From Diprion similis (lineage: Eukaryota > Arthropoda > Insecta > Hymenoptera > Diprionidae), in NCBI RefSeq assembly GCF_021155765.1, contig NC_060108.1, positions 24,205,025 to 24,269,024 on the forward strand: 64,000 bases of DNA, in the 5' to 3' direction. Below, in pieces: positions 1 to 12,500 of this stretch (position 1 is its first letter; every line of letters begins with the position of its first letter). The notes beneath the pieces are model-generated. The model did not search any database. It worked only from the letters and a program-made list of their open reading frames with translations, and was not told where the DNA came from. A program made the position numbers and the translations under genes.

Positions 1-3000
1 TGAGAGAAACGAAGGGAATAAAGGAACGAAATAAAAACGAATATAGCGATCGAGACACCTGAGCGATAAGCCGGCTCCATAGAATTTAGCGATAAAAATG
101 TATAAAGGTACAGCCTACCGAGAAAGTTAATTTATCAACGTTACTCGACGGGTGTATAATGGACATTAATTTTTGTTTTTAAAACACACGTTTCAGGTGG
201 TATTCAGCCGATATATCGTGGATTATGCCCAACCCTTGAGTACACGCAACGGTTCGTTGATACGGCTGAGCTTTTATGGCGGCCATCCGGGCATTTATAT
301 TTTAGGGAATGGCACGCGGTTTCCTCTTGAAAAGATCCCCATGTAAATTATCTCATATTCTTTAATATTCGCGGTGGTCGGGAGGCGGCTTTCTCAGTTC
401 TATAGATATATTTTTCATTACAAAAATTAAGCTCGACTTGAACGCGAGTTTTCGATTACGGGTAGCTTCTGGCTAACCACCATTATTGGTGGGACTATTG
501 GGACGAGGAAACATGATTGCAAAATTGCAAAAAAAGTGGTGATGGTGGAAAATCACGGGCACTTGGATGTGGTAGTGAAATTTCGTCGACCAACGAGCTT
601 TCAACGCAATTCAAGCGGACGTTTGAGTATATGATGCAACAGAGATCTGTCGCTGAAATTATCTTATCTTCTCTTGACTTTCAGAAACGCCTGTCTCAAA
701 GTAGAATGTAGACGATTCATCCCGTGATTGATTGACTGAGTTTAATTAGACGCATTCGGAGTCGGGTTTCAGTAAAATGTACTGAATTTGATTATAACCT
801 AGTCATTAGCTCTCGGATGTGAGAAGTTTGGATTCGAGAATGAATCAAAGCGATTTCCACCTCACTGAACGGTCGTTAAAGCGCCGGAAGATAGCAAGAC
901 GTCGAACAATCGAGATGTGCAAACACCGGAAGTGACAGGATGGTTATAATTTCCCTTAACGATGACAGCAGCTCGAGTCACCTCGCAACCAGCTTCCATA
1001 GAAACGTTCGAATATGTTCATCAAAGTCTAAGCCGGTTGCTCAGAGCGACTAAGCAATTGCATTTTAAATTCAAGATTCGGAATTCGTCTCCTGCTAACA
1101 ATGAAAAATTCAAGATACACGCGTCACGCGAAAGTGTTTTTGCAAATTTTGCCCAGCCACTTGAGCCGTGAAAGCCTGAATTATTAGGGCGGAAAATGTT
1201 GTGTAGAAAACCATTAGCAATTACGCCAGGGATGAAAGGGGTCTGCGTGCCACTGTCTTTCTCACTATTCGCCGAGTTTTGGAATGAATTTTGTGCAAAA
1301 TAACGTCGTATGATTGATGTTTGCGGTCCAGGAACGCTACATTACTTTCACAGTGTTAATTGAATCTGGAATATGAAATTTCGTTCCCAATTAAATCGCC
1401 ATCGGAAAATGCGTTAGGTTGAAATACGTTGTCGAGAGGAGGGAGATGAGAAATTTTTTCATATTTGGGGAAGAATCGCGCCAGTCAAAACTAAACGACG
1501 AGCAAAAGTCCAGCGGAGTTAGCTTTTATTTTCAGATGACAGAACTTGAGGCCGCCGGCCGTGGCGGTATTTAATTTCGTGTCTAGTCTCAAGATTTTCA
1601 ATTCTCCGAGCAAACAGCAGCCCAGCTATGCCACAGCAAAAAATTGAGAGAATCTGTCTAAAAGTGTGCGGTCGATGGACGTGGAAAGGAGCGACGCGAT
1701 TCTTGACCAAATTATTAGCTGAAAGTATTTTTGAACTTTGAAACTGGTCCTTGTGATACCGAATGAAATTCATCCGGGAAGAATTTCCTCGCCCTTTAAT
1801 ACCGAAAACTGCGAGTTTGGGAAAATTGTATCAAATTCCTGCGGCCTCGTTCCCCGGAGAGCTTGGCTCTGCGTTGGCCGTAAAATTAGATGGACACAAT
1901 TATTGTACGGCAAATAGGTAAGGGTACAAAACCGTGGAGTAATTTCGTACAGAGTATAAGTTAGCTTTCACTTCGTTTGCCAGATTCGATTGCTCCGCTC
2001 TTTTCTCACTCATTCGTTCGAAGGCTTTACGAGCGAGGAAAAAAATCTCGATCACAGTCGACGTCGTCGGGGCGGAGGGTCAAGTCTTGGACAAGATTTG
2101 CTCTGTCGACGATGGCAGCTCTGTATATTTATGGGACGAGACTAGAAGCCATTTATCCGAGTAGCCCTCGTCGTTTATTCATATCGGCAGCCCTCGAAAG
2201 GCTGTGGATGACCTCGTCCTCCTCGTTCGCCGCAACTTGGCAGCCAATATTCTCCCTCAGATTCGAGATTTTCAAAATAATGCTCCTCATTTATTTTTTC
2301 CCACCGACTGAAACTCGCGGACAGCGCTTTTCACGTGCGGGGCATTTCAACCCACCTCACGTGCGCCAATAACAGCCTCACTCATTCTGTACATTCACCG
2401 GCAGGTAGTACATTTTTCACGCCAGAAACCTGACGAGAGACACACGAGTCGAGATCGAACTTACTGAGCCGTCAAAAATACCAAAAATCAAGCTACGCTT
2501 CTCGAATATTTTAAAAGTTGGCCGCTGTTGCTCCTGTAAATAATCCGATTTAATTCCAGAGAGAGGAAAACGAATTTATTACTGACAGGGAGTAAAATTA
2601 ATTGAGCCTAACTATAGCTGGTTCCATTTTTAATCGAAAGCATTTACAGTTGCAGATATAATATCACATCTTGCATGTAAGACGGAAGTCTAAAAAGATG
2701 GAAATAACTCTGACGTAATGGAAAATACGCTTTACTTCCAGTTCAGAGGACTTTCTTCTGGTAGTTGTCGTCTCTGAAGATGTACTCTCGGCTTAAATAC
2801 GAGCAGTCTGTGTTTTTAATTATCCTTGGGTGCCTGTAATGAATGTATACATTGTGCACGGCGTCCTCTCAATGGGGTTAGTTCTTCGTTCGTGAAATTG
2901 AACACAATTATGGTCGAGTGCTCTTGAGTCTTTGCCATGTACATTTGGTTTGAATAAAGGAAGAAGAATAACAAGTTACGTTTTTAATTCGAGTAAAATT

Positions 3001-3902
3001 TTTATTCAAAGTCTTTGAACACATCAGCCAGCTGAGTGGATTCCTCCCTGATATCATCGTCGATATTTTCTGGCCTTCATTGCATGTCAGGCTGAGATTA
3101 TTTCATTATTTGTACACTGATTAAAGGGGCTCTTCGTCACGATCAGATTCGTGAAATATTAATTATGGTTTTCGATGTAGAACTCGAACAGGCATGGGAA
3201 ATTTTTTTTTCCGATTTCCGCCAGCATCGAGTAACTAATTAAAACGTAATTTCTGTACTCAGCGAGTCGAGCGTTTCTCTAGCGAGAGATTGATTTGTTT
3301 GCACGTGACACATGAACAACATTACTCACACGTGGCGTTAGCACACGTGCCTATGATTGTGTGCAACTATTTACATACCTACCTCCAAGTAACCCGTTCC
3401 ACTCGTGGCAGATGAACTTTGCTGATTATATGTATAGTATACAAGTTTAATGGAAACTACGCCCTCGTCGTGCATTTGTCTTAATACTTGTTCGCCACTA
3501 GTGTATAGTTTGTAAAGGACCCGTCGCCATGCGTTAGACTCCTTTATTTCCATTAAGATGGTTTCGCTGCAGTAAAGTGGTCGGAATTCCATCCTGTTGC
3601 AAGTTGCTTAATTCGATACCTGACGTGTCTCGAAAACGAAAATTTTTTATGGTGTGGTGCTAATTCAGCATCAAAGGCGTGTCGCAAATTAGAGCCATTG
3701 TTGTGCCGTGTGTGGTTTGTTGATAGATTTGCGAAATAACTTATGAGAAGATTTATTACTTTCATTCCAGGGCGCAAACAAACGACTTGTTTTAAATAAA
3801 AGAGCTGCCCGAAGCAGCTTCATCACACTCGACATCCATCAGCTCAAATTATTCCTGCAGCCACACCTTGCTCTCAACTTCTGAAATTAATTGAAACATA
3901 TG
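1..3902. other. Region without a confident gene
   Basis: I find no exon chain with recognisable homology on either strand here. The only splice-bounded open stretch I would flag is the candidate terminal exon at 197-346. Several GC-richer patches (about 1850-2380) carry open frames, but these lack splice-site support, codon periodicity that I can see, or family motifs. The stretch may be intergenic or intron of a gene extending beyond the window. Confidence 0.5.
197..346 (+). CDS. Candidate terminal exon of an unidentified plus-strand gene
   Basis: A good acceptor (cacacgtttcag) at 185-196 is followed by a frame open for 49 codons that ends in TAA at 344-346, if the exon is entered in phase 0. 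The peptide is not one I recognise. It includes the motifs SRYIVDYAQPLS and YGGHPGIYILGNG. No canonical AATAAA is close downstream and no upstream exon is visible in the window. This could equally be a chance open frame after a cryptic acceptor. It is listed because it is the only splice-bounded frame at the window edge. Confidence 0.18.
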   Translation: MVFSRYIVDYAQPLSTRNGSLIRLSFYGGHPGIYILGNGTRFPLEKIPM

Positions 3903-4796
3903 AGGTATTCCACGCCAATTAGACAAACGATTATCCCTCACCATTTTTGATTCCGTTTATAATTTTTTATACGATTGTCCTGAGTCTGAATAGCACTCCT
4001 GAATTATTTCAGATTTTTCTCGTAAACTGTTTTTTGTTGACGGAATTTTCAAAGGCAAAAAAAATCCTGTCTTTGAGAATTTCGAGAAAAATTCTCAAAC
4101 ATTCTTCGATCAAGGAAGATTACTTCAGCTCAAATCCGGAAGTGGAGGCAACGTTTTTCTTATTTCTTTTACCAATTAAAAAAAAAACTCACAATTTAAC
4201 GAATGTGGCAATCAAATTTTCAGCGCGAATAAACTACGAAGTGGCAAAGAATTTTCTAGAGAATCGTTTTAAGAATAGCGAACGCATACTGGCTACACAA
4301 AAATTACATTGTTTAATTCCGCAGCTGAATGAAATTGTACACGTGAAAGATCATTCTGGATCAGAAAATTATACAAGAGGTAATATTCTATAAAAATTTA
4401 TTGCAGCTAGGAATCTCCTGTTATACGACGGAATAAAATTCCGGTCCATCTAATTTATCGCATCTCTCATTATTAGTTATGACGACCCATTTTCCCCAAT
4501 AATACAATTTATCTGCAATCTGGGATCCATACTGCATGTACGAATATTTATTATCTTGAAATTGAGAAAATAAGTATAAAAAAATAGATTCCACTTCCAG
4601 ATTGGGTCTAAAGTGATCGTCATTGATCCAAGAACTTTTCAGAATATTCTGAAATTAAAAAAAATTTCGTTTTTTTCATAAAAATTCTGAAATAACTCAG
4701 GAGTACTATTCAGAGTCAGGATAATCGTATGAAAAATTATAAACAAAATCAAAAATGGTAAGAGAAAATCGTTTGTCGAGTTGGCGTGGAATACCT
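3903..4796. mobile_element. Non-autonomous DNA transposon with about 120 bp terminal inverted repeats
   Basis: The left end starts AGGTATTCCACGCCAA at 3903. The right end is its reverse complement, finishing at 4796. The two arms match for roughly 120 bases (about 3903-4025 and 4675-4796) with scattered substitutions. The element is 894 bp long. Flanks are AT-rich (catatg on the left, tatata on the right) and show no unambiguous target-site duplication, so the superfamily is not assigned. The interior holds a 148-codon open frame (3947-4393) that starts inside the left arm and resembles no transposase I know. I read this as a MITE or foldback-type element. Confidence 0.75.
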
Positions 4797-7700
4797 TATA
4801 TATATAGATATATATTTCGGGGACGTATAAATGTACTTTTCTACCATTGGTGGATGTCGGGTACCAATTGTAGATACCTACCCTTATAATTACCCAGAGG
4901 CAGAACTGCTCGTACTCAATCCAAAGTTCGAGAACGCCGGCTGTATAATTATTGGGGGAGCCTCGTGATTTAGCGAGCTCGTTAACCCTCTTCGCCGAAA
5001 ATCGAATGTGACTGTTTGTACTCGGCTGGAAATCAAACAATTTCGAATTTCAAACATATCAAAATCCATTTCTGGGCATCGTTAGTCAACTATCAGCTCA
5101 TGCGCTCGTCAAGATACGGATTACATTCAACTTTTGTTTATCATCAAAGTGAAAACGTTTCAAATTTTAAGTCTCAATGTGAAATTCAAAATTGGAATTC
5201 AAACTTTGAACCTTAAATTATCGTAGAAGCAAATTCAAAGGTAAATCAAAATTGTAATTTTGAAAGTTATTACAACCAATAGAAACAGTTTTACGTAAGA
5301 GTTTGCACAAAAACCATATAGAAATTGATGTTTTTACCCCGCAAAGTTCAATGAGGCGTATTTTGCGGGTGGTTTTAGACACGCTCGTCTTCCAACCCCG
5401 ATAAGTGACTGTCGTTAGAAAAAGTTTTCGAGAGTTCGAATATAAAGTTCGGCGATTGTAAAGTTTCCACAACGCCTCGAATTTTGGCGAACAAGGAAAT
5501 TTTCACGCAGCATAATCGCCACGTTCTCATAATACATGTCTGCACGGGGTGTCAAGGCAGAAAAGTAACAATCTTGCTTCGGATTAATTGATCGCTCAAG
5601 TCACGTCCCAGAGGGAACCGAGTAAATCCAGCGGGTCTCTCTTCCAGGTATATACGCAGGTATCTCAAGGTGTGGTTGAAATATTGGAAATCCAACACGT
5701 GTTCGAGATACGTTGCGATGGGAATTCCACGAGGGGAAGAAAGTACCCGTCAGTGTTCATCGAAGCGGGTTAACAGGCATCGGCATTGATTGCCAGCGAG
5801 CGTCGATAATTTCAGAAAAAGAGGCAAAAGAAGAAGAGGGGGAAACGACGAATTACCGGATGTCGGCGATACGCACAAGTCGTTGATTTATAGGGGTATG
5901 AAATTGTCCGAAGGATCGATAACGCGGATTGCTTTGACCAAATGATGCTGGAAACAATCGGAGCCGGATCAAACCAGCATCAGGGGCTGCTGAAGGGTCG
6001 CTTTTCTTGCGTGATTTAATGGAAACATTTGAAACACGTGTACGAGCCTATCTACAGGGTGAAATTTATATCTCAGTCCTTTGATGAGGACTGAAGAGCC
6101 AGAATCCAACCAGGAATACCATTTTTCAAATTTTACTTGGCGCAGTCTCGAAGATTTTCGGTTCCGGTCTTTTAATTTTTTTCTTAAAAAATTTGACATG
6201 GACATGATGCAGTCTCGTTCTTTGGAAATTCGTATCGGTTGTCAAAGAAAAATGAAAATTCGCGGACTTCCGATGACTTGACTTTACCGTCGGGTAAATG
6301 GAAGCACAGTGGCGAGGCAACAACGTTGGGTTTGTTTGCGGAGTAAATATCGGTGGACCGTGACGACGTTACCTGGGTTATCTGCTAGTTGTACAGAAGC
6401 TGCACCTCCGTCGGCAAAGTAAATTCGCTGCTCGGCTTTGATCATCGATGTAGATGAAGGCAGCACTCTTTATTATGCTCAATAATTACAAACGTTTTGT
6501 GACCGTCGGTTTACAAACGTAGAAGATGATGAAAAAGAACGTGTTTTTATTACACCAGGGCAGGTATCCCGAAGTATAAATTAGTGTAAATGAGCTGTTA
6601 CCGCTAGAGTAACAGACTTGGAAAATAAGTTAATCTAATGACAAGAAAGGAGGACTTGATAATAGTACTAAGTGAGAGGTAAATTGTGATGTATAGAGAA
6701 ATTAGGAGTGTACTATAGTAGAAGAAATGGAATAGAGAAGGCTCGGCAGGAAATTAAGTATATAGAAATAAAGGTTGTAAGTAAAAAAATAACGAAAGGT
6801 AGGTATGGACGAATTATCTAAACCTGCACCTTGATACCGGAAGCTGGAGTTTACATTAGCCAAAAGTAAAACAGATGCTGCGGGGCAACTTGTAACCACC
6901 GTAAATCAAAACATTGAGTTACCGTGTGGGAAAAACGTTATAGTATGGCCTCGATAACATATTGATGATAAATAGTGTTAGTTGCTTTTAAAAAAAGGAA
7001 TTAAATCTGAAAATTAACATCAAGTGCACGGTATTCTAGACTGAAAATTGAGCTTTCGAATCCCAATCCTCGACTTCACGTGAAGAAACAAGAACTTTGT
7101 CATATCGAGCATTGAAATAAAATCAAATTATTGATATTATTTTCTTTTTTTTTTATACTTTCAATTACGAATGAAATTTTTATGGATTTGTAACTATACG
7201 TATCTGTCTCGATTTCAATAATAGGTATCAGGAATTTTGAGAGACACCGAATTTCTCGGATCTTCCACCTACTCCAACTTTTATCCAATGAGTTTATCCC
7301 TAAAGTGGATTCTAAGAATCGCTTAAAGACTCTAGATTCAAAGCTTAGCTGTTCCTAAATAGTGCAAATCAAATCCCACCTTACTTTACAAAGTATGATA
7401 ATTATTTTCAGGGTCTAAGAGTCCCGATATCTATTGCAGTAATGAAATGATCGCAATAAGTCAGTAGCTTGGAACGATTTCAGTTTAAACAAGCTCATCA
7501 CATCGCATTAGGTTGAAAAATGTCTCGTATGCCCAACGCTTAAATTGTGGTAAATTTCTGTTTGCGTCTCCTGTCAACGCGACACCACCCCCATAATCCA
7601 CCAGCGTACCGCCTTGCTTACATAGCGTTTTTACTCCCAGTTTGTACAGCCGGAGTCTCATGCTCAGCCACCCTCAAGCCTCGGCTTAAATGCGGCACGC

Positions 7701-8761
7701 CACGCGCTATTTGCTCGCCTGAATAAGACGAGGAAAAACGGTATCCCCTATGAGAAGATAGTGAAGATAAAAAGCACGTGACACGCATGGAGAGGGGCAG
7801 GAGGAGGAGAAGAGGAAGGAGAGATTTCGCAAAGATGACGGTGGATTTTATCTCGCAGAAATTTTTTGGCGTATGGTACTTTCTCTCCTCGATCACGCGT
7901 ATAACCGGCGTGGAACGGTCTAATGTAAAATAGACAATGTTCCCGCCTTAAAACACCGAGGGCAAAAAATTTTCGGCAGGTTTAGAAGCGAAATTGCGTT
8001 TTACGGGCTAAAAACCTGCAGACGCCTTGAGAAAAAGCCGAAGAATAAGGAAAATTATTCTTCTCATCGTCAAGCAGTAGCAGCAGCAGCACCAGCGGCG
8101 GCGCTTCACTATGGCCTCGAAATCGTTTTGAGTAAGGGATGTCTTATTCTTATCATTGAATTCCATTTCCCGCGTAGAGGAGCGTAGAGTAATCGAGGCG
8201 ATATGTAACTGCGACAAGAGGCTCTGGGTCGTAATATAAATATTCGCGGTGCGTGCGAGATGGTTCGTCCATCCAACCATTTCTTGCTGAACCATTTCAC
8301 AATGTCAGTCAAGCGAAATGGCTCTGGGTAACGTACTTCGAGTCTACTCGAGGGGGATGGTTAGCTAAGAATCGATACTTAATTTCATATAAACGACAGA
8401 TGGTCGAACATTGAGGATTCATCAAGTTACTATATGCGCAAGGTATGAAGATCTCTTCAAGAGCATCTACAAGAATTTAATACGAAATACTCATCAATTT
8501 AGAAATAAAAGCTCAGGTAACCATGTAATGAATTCACATAAACACTTTTTTTCTATCAAATTGGTGTTGTTGATTGCTTAATGTTACAAAGTTTCATCGA
8601 TATTAACCATCATCAACGACAAGCGACTTTGAATTGACCATTGCAGAAAAGAAAATCCGTTTCATTAACCGTTGGTGATCCCACCTGTGGTCAGTTCGCT
8701 TCATATTCTGTCAAGAATTGCGACTTTGGTAACAATGTGGAATAAGACTCGACAATTGTAA
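4797..8761. other. Region without a confident gene
   Basis: Both strands were read for exon chains and none was found. Open frames here are short, AT-driven and lack paired splice sites. The region ends where the last exon of Yellow/MRJP copy A begins on the minus strand. Confidence 0.5.
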
Positions 8762-10981
8762 TTATAAAGTGCATCCAAGTCTGTAAACTCCGGTTCGAAA
8801 ACTGTGAGAAACACAGTTTCTTCCCTCAGTTGTGATCGGTCCGTAGAAAAGACAAGGAGAGCAATGAATGCGTTGGATCAGAAGCAGGATCGCGGGCAAA
8901 AGGTTTTTCTCCGGCAATGATCGCGTGATCGTTTCATCCGTTCCGACAACCGTCCCAGCGTGGCACATACAATCAACCAACTGACCGTTTTGGGAATACG
9001 AGGCGTGTTGTCGGAAAATTTTGCCGGTGGCACCTTTGCTGCTTCTCACTTCGAAGATTCGTCCATACAATGATCCAGTGGTTGACTTACCTCTAAGAAT
9101 TTTCATTAATTATGCTTACCTTGGTAATGGTCAACGAGTCTAGACAGTTACCACGTCACGGTATCAATTTTCATTCGTTGAATTAGTTTTTTTACAAAGT
9201 TTTTCTACGCAGCTTCATTTTATTCAAAGTAAACAAATAACATTTGGATCTTGTTCAGGAGAGAACGACGAGTAGTTGATTTTTAGTGATTAATTGCTAC
9301 TTAAATTAAATTAAAAATAAGATATTCTTACAGACAAGTCGCTGAAGAATCGACGGTAACAGTTTCAAATTCAACATAACGTTTGTCTTTAATGCTAGAG
9401 ACAATGGTGTGTGGCTTAGGCTCACACACTGTGCCGTCAACAAGATCAGCCACTGTTTGAACTAGAATTCTGAAATTGACTTCTGTGAAATTCATGGTAC
9501 CGAGCAGAAATTTTTGCAGTCGATTGGTCAGTAGCCAGTACTGTTCGTACTTATAGCTGTTTTCCATCCCTTTGAAAATCTTGGCAGTACTGGCAAATTG
9601 TAGAGCACTGTCATCTTCGATTATTGGACTCTATATGAAAGTAAATCAAGTAATAATAATACATTAATATACTAATAATGGTCATCGTACAATACGAAAA
9701 TTCATGTTCATGGGATCTGGTTTGATGTTGAACAATGTTGATTTGAATGGGTTGATAAACTAGCCATGCAGGCGTGCTTACCGTATAATTAGATGCCGAG
9801 GGATTTTGTATATTCCAGCAGGAAATTACCGGACGTGTTGCGAATGAGGCGAGTGAGACTCCATACGGGGAAAAATCTCTGGCAAGAAGCTGACTATGAT
9901 ATGTATGGTTAGATCTGTAGTACGTTATCTTGTTTCCAGCTGTATTGGAGTTGTGCAAGTCGTGTCTTGGCCGGGCATACAGCTTCATCTCCTATTTTCC
10001 CAGAGTCGACGGTCCATAGCCTATTGCATTTGTCCAACTGCGAAACGGGTATGAAGACTAATGGGAATGACGTGGCAAAAATCGATCAACATCACTCTGG
10101 ACCAGGCACATTTTTTTTTACTCACAATAATCCTGGCAACAGAGACAATACCGGTGCAATCCGTTGACGTGTGCCAATCCCAATTGGGGTAGGGCTCCAG
10201 CAATGGACCCCCGTCGCCAGTCTGATTAGAAATCCTTGACAAACTCGCGGGGTTATTGCAGTCCCTTGGAGTTGTCACCAATACTTGATTCTCTAGGAGA
10301 TGGTCAATCAGTTGTTGCGTCACTTCCATGAGAAAAAGTATCCTTCGCTTCGTTTCGATTCGCACAAGTCCACTTTGTATATGAAAAATTTGCACGCGAT
10401 CTTATCAGCATTCACGACGTTATTCGGTTCGTCGTCAAGACTTTTTTCTACAGAGGCATTTTTTGCATAGGATTTTGATTCTTTCATCGGAATCGCAATG
10501 TATTTGAACGAATCAAACAATGTCGTCCAAAATCAAAGGAAGTTTTACGAATTGACCGTGCAGAACGTTAAGGATAGAACCTACGTGCAATCACATCCTG
10601 ATAAAATAACGCTGTGGCGAATATCAATTGCAATTATGCAACGTATGCAATTTTTTCAGGTGCAATGTCGATTGAGGCGAATCGAAATGAGGTGAATCCG
10701 GCTTTATCTTGTTTACTCGCGAAGCGCTAGAAGAACAATAGCAATGAGAACGAGTAGATCAGATGAAACCAAATATTCTATTGAATACCTGACAGTGAGA
10801 TTCTCTGAAAATCAACCAGATAAATTCTCGTGTGATCGTACACTCCGGTCTCGATCGCCTTCTGCTTTTGCGCATCACTCTCCCAGACGTAGTCTATATA
10901 CTTCCATTCGTAAAGAGTTTTAAGCTTAGCGGCCATCGTCCAACCAGCATATGTCAACAAGATCGTGAGTATGAGATTCAT
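8762..10981 (-). pseudogene. Yellow/MRJP-family gene, copy A, internally deleted and frameshifted
   Basis: Exons on the minus strand are 10981-10789 (ATG, signal peptide, then LYEWKYIDYVW), 10322-10126 (PLLEPYPNWDWH), fused 3/4 at 10037-9782, 9630-9332 (QYWLLTNRLQKF) and 9092-8762. All splice sites match copy B. Exon 3 begins LDKCNRLWTVDSGKIGD and runs to about CPAK. It then joins directly, near 9968, to the sequence coding for DLHNSNTAGN in the middle of exon 4. About 395 coding bases and intron 3 are missing. The fused exon is 256 bases, not a multiple of three, and the frame meets TAA some 17 codons past the junction. The protein would lose about a third of its beta-propeller. An assembly error or a segregating deletion allele is possible. 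The exon 6 frame is longer than in copy B (110 codons). Confidence 0.8.
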
Positions 10982-11469
10982 TCTGTAGGTACGCAGCCGT
11001 TATTCCTATAACATATGTTTGAATTTCTGTTCCGTAGGCATAATCAGGGCAACCGAAACACATGATTTCCGAGTGGTCAGTTCGTTTTTGTGAACTTAAT
11101 TTGTATCAGTCGTGGAAAACTTATGAAAGATTTGTTTTCTGGTTACCTACATATATGAAAGTTCATATCCATACAATCAAACTGTTCGATTTCCGTTGAA
11201 GATTGTATGCAATATATGCAATTGATAAAATTTCAGATTGTGACCAATAGTTCCGTTTTGTTCTAAACTCTGCTTGCCTGCAATACTGCTTTTGTTTATG
11301 TACAATACATTATTGGGTTTTTTACAGGCAATCGTGGTTTCCGCCGGATATTTTCTGTGCCCGCGTACTTTCTACCCCATCTGATACCCGAAATCTCTAC
11401 CGATCGTACCGCTACCAATAAGCCGCGGTAAATTTAAGCGCGATCGCGGGGGTAAGCGATTGGCTGGAT

Positions 11470-11560
11470 CATCGTTAGCCGCAAAGATGGCGCTGATCGT
11501 TGGAAGAATAAATAACTGACCGGGAATCGACGCTCGGTTAGTCAGTCTGATTCGAGTCTC
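11470..11560 (+). promoter_or_regulatory. Candidate core promoter inside the segment specific to unit A
   Basis: A PHO/YY1-like AAGATGGCGCTG is followed by an AATAAATA box and, about 30 bases later, an initiator-like TTAGTCAGTCTG near 11538. Downstream sequence is GC-richer and open in one frame, without ATG, to 11806, where AATAAA occurs. No exon chain can be attached to it on either strand, so its transcript is unknown. Spacing and motifs are suggestive only. Confidence 0.25.
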
Positions 11561-12390
11561 CGGCCATTCCAGTCGCGCTCGGAACTCTCTTGTTCTCTTC
11601 CTCTCCTCTCCAATTTAAATGGTAGCTTTTCGCCAGCCGATCGAACCTCCGTAGATTCACGCCTTCGGCCTCTGAATCTCACGGCAGCTCTCCACTTGCG
11701 AGACACAAGCATTGATCGTACACTAACACCTCATACACTCTTGACACGACTTTACTACTGTAATAATAAGGGGTTTTTATGCCTCAGCGGCTTTTCCCCT
11801 GTGAGCCAATAAATTGCAACAATTTCTCTTGGCTCAATTGAATATTTAGACAAATTTATTTCGTTCCATATCTTATCCTCCAATCCTTATTTCTTTTCGT
11901 ATAGAATCACGCTACAGTGATAGCGAAAATTTTGAAAAAGCGATTTGTTGACACTGTGAAAGTCCTCTTTGACCACATCTTGTCCGCATAAGCCAAAATA
12001 ATTGGCAGGATCAAATGGATGCGGAATTAGAGTGTCATTATGAAAACCGGAGTTTCTGATCCCAAAATTTCGGGTAAATCAGATTCATCGTGCATTCGAA
12101 ATTATACAATGTTTTGTAGGATTCCTGTTATCGGTTCATTTTTAAATTGCTGAAAATGCTGTGCGTCACGTAATTATATTTACTTATATGGTAAATCAGC
12201 GATTAGCACTCGTTTCGGCGTAAGTTTTACATTGCGTTAAGAGGTATCTTTAGAATGACAATCGATTTCGTTACAAGACACATTTGTACCAGCTTTGATT
12301 ATTATTTCCATATCGAGGTGAAATTGATTTTCAGGTTAAACATTCATTTCATGCGTTCGTTCAAACAATACAGCTAGCTATAGAACTTAC

Positions 12391-12500
12391 GTGAAAAATC
12401 TGGTTCGAATGAATATCAACTAGTGGAATCCAACGAAGACTTCTGTGAAATCGTTAAATGTTTGTGCTGCAGCCGCTGTTGATTTTATACTGGGGATAAT
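12391..12500 (-). other. Probable 5' UTR exon of Yellow/MRJP copy A (donor at 12390/12391)
   Basis: The minus strand reads TTTTTCAC then gtaagt at 12390-12385. The same exon end and donor occur upstream of copy B at 16304/16303, in the middle of conserved flanking sequence. Just before the copy A ATG there is a matching acceptor (gtacctacag, then A-ATG). The upper limit of this exon is not defined. A second conserved donor lies at 12800-12795 (copy B 16714-16709), so the leader may have two non-coding exons. Confidence 0.45.

Noticed and set aside
1977-2372. 131-codon plus-strand open frame
   Set aside because: Composition-driven (Arg/Ser from a GC patch), starts inside ordinary sequence, no homology that I recognise.
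9611-9988. Minus-strand frame in copy A as a stand-alone small gene
   Set aside because: It is the frameshifted half of exon 4 reading on into intron; copy B shows its true context.
11516-11806. Open stretch of about 97 codons on the plus strand
   Set aside because: No ATG and no splice acceptor at its start. It is mentioned only as part of the promoter-like block.
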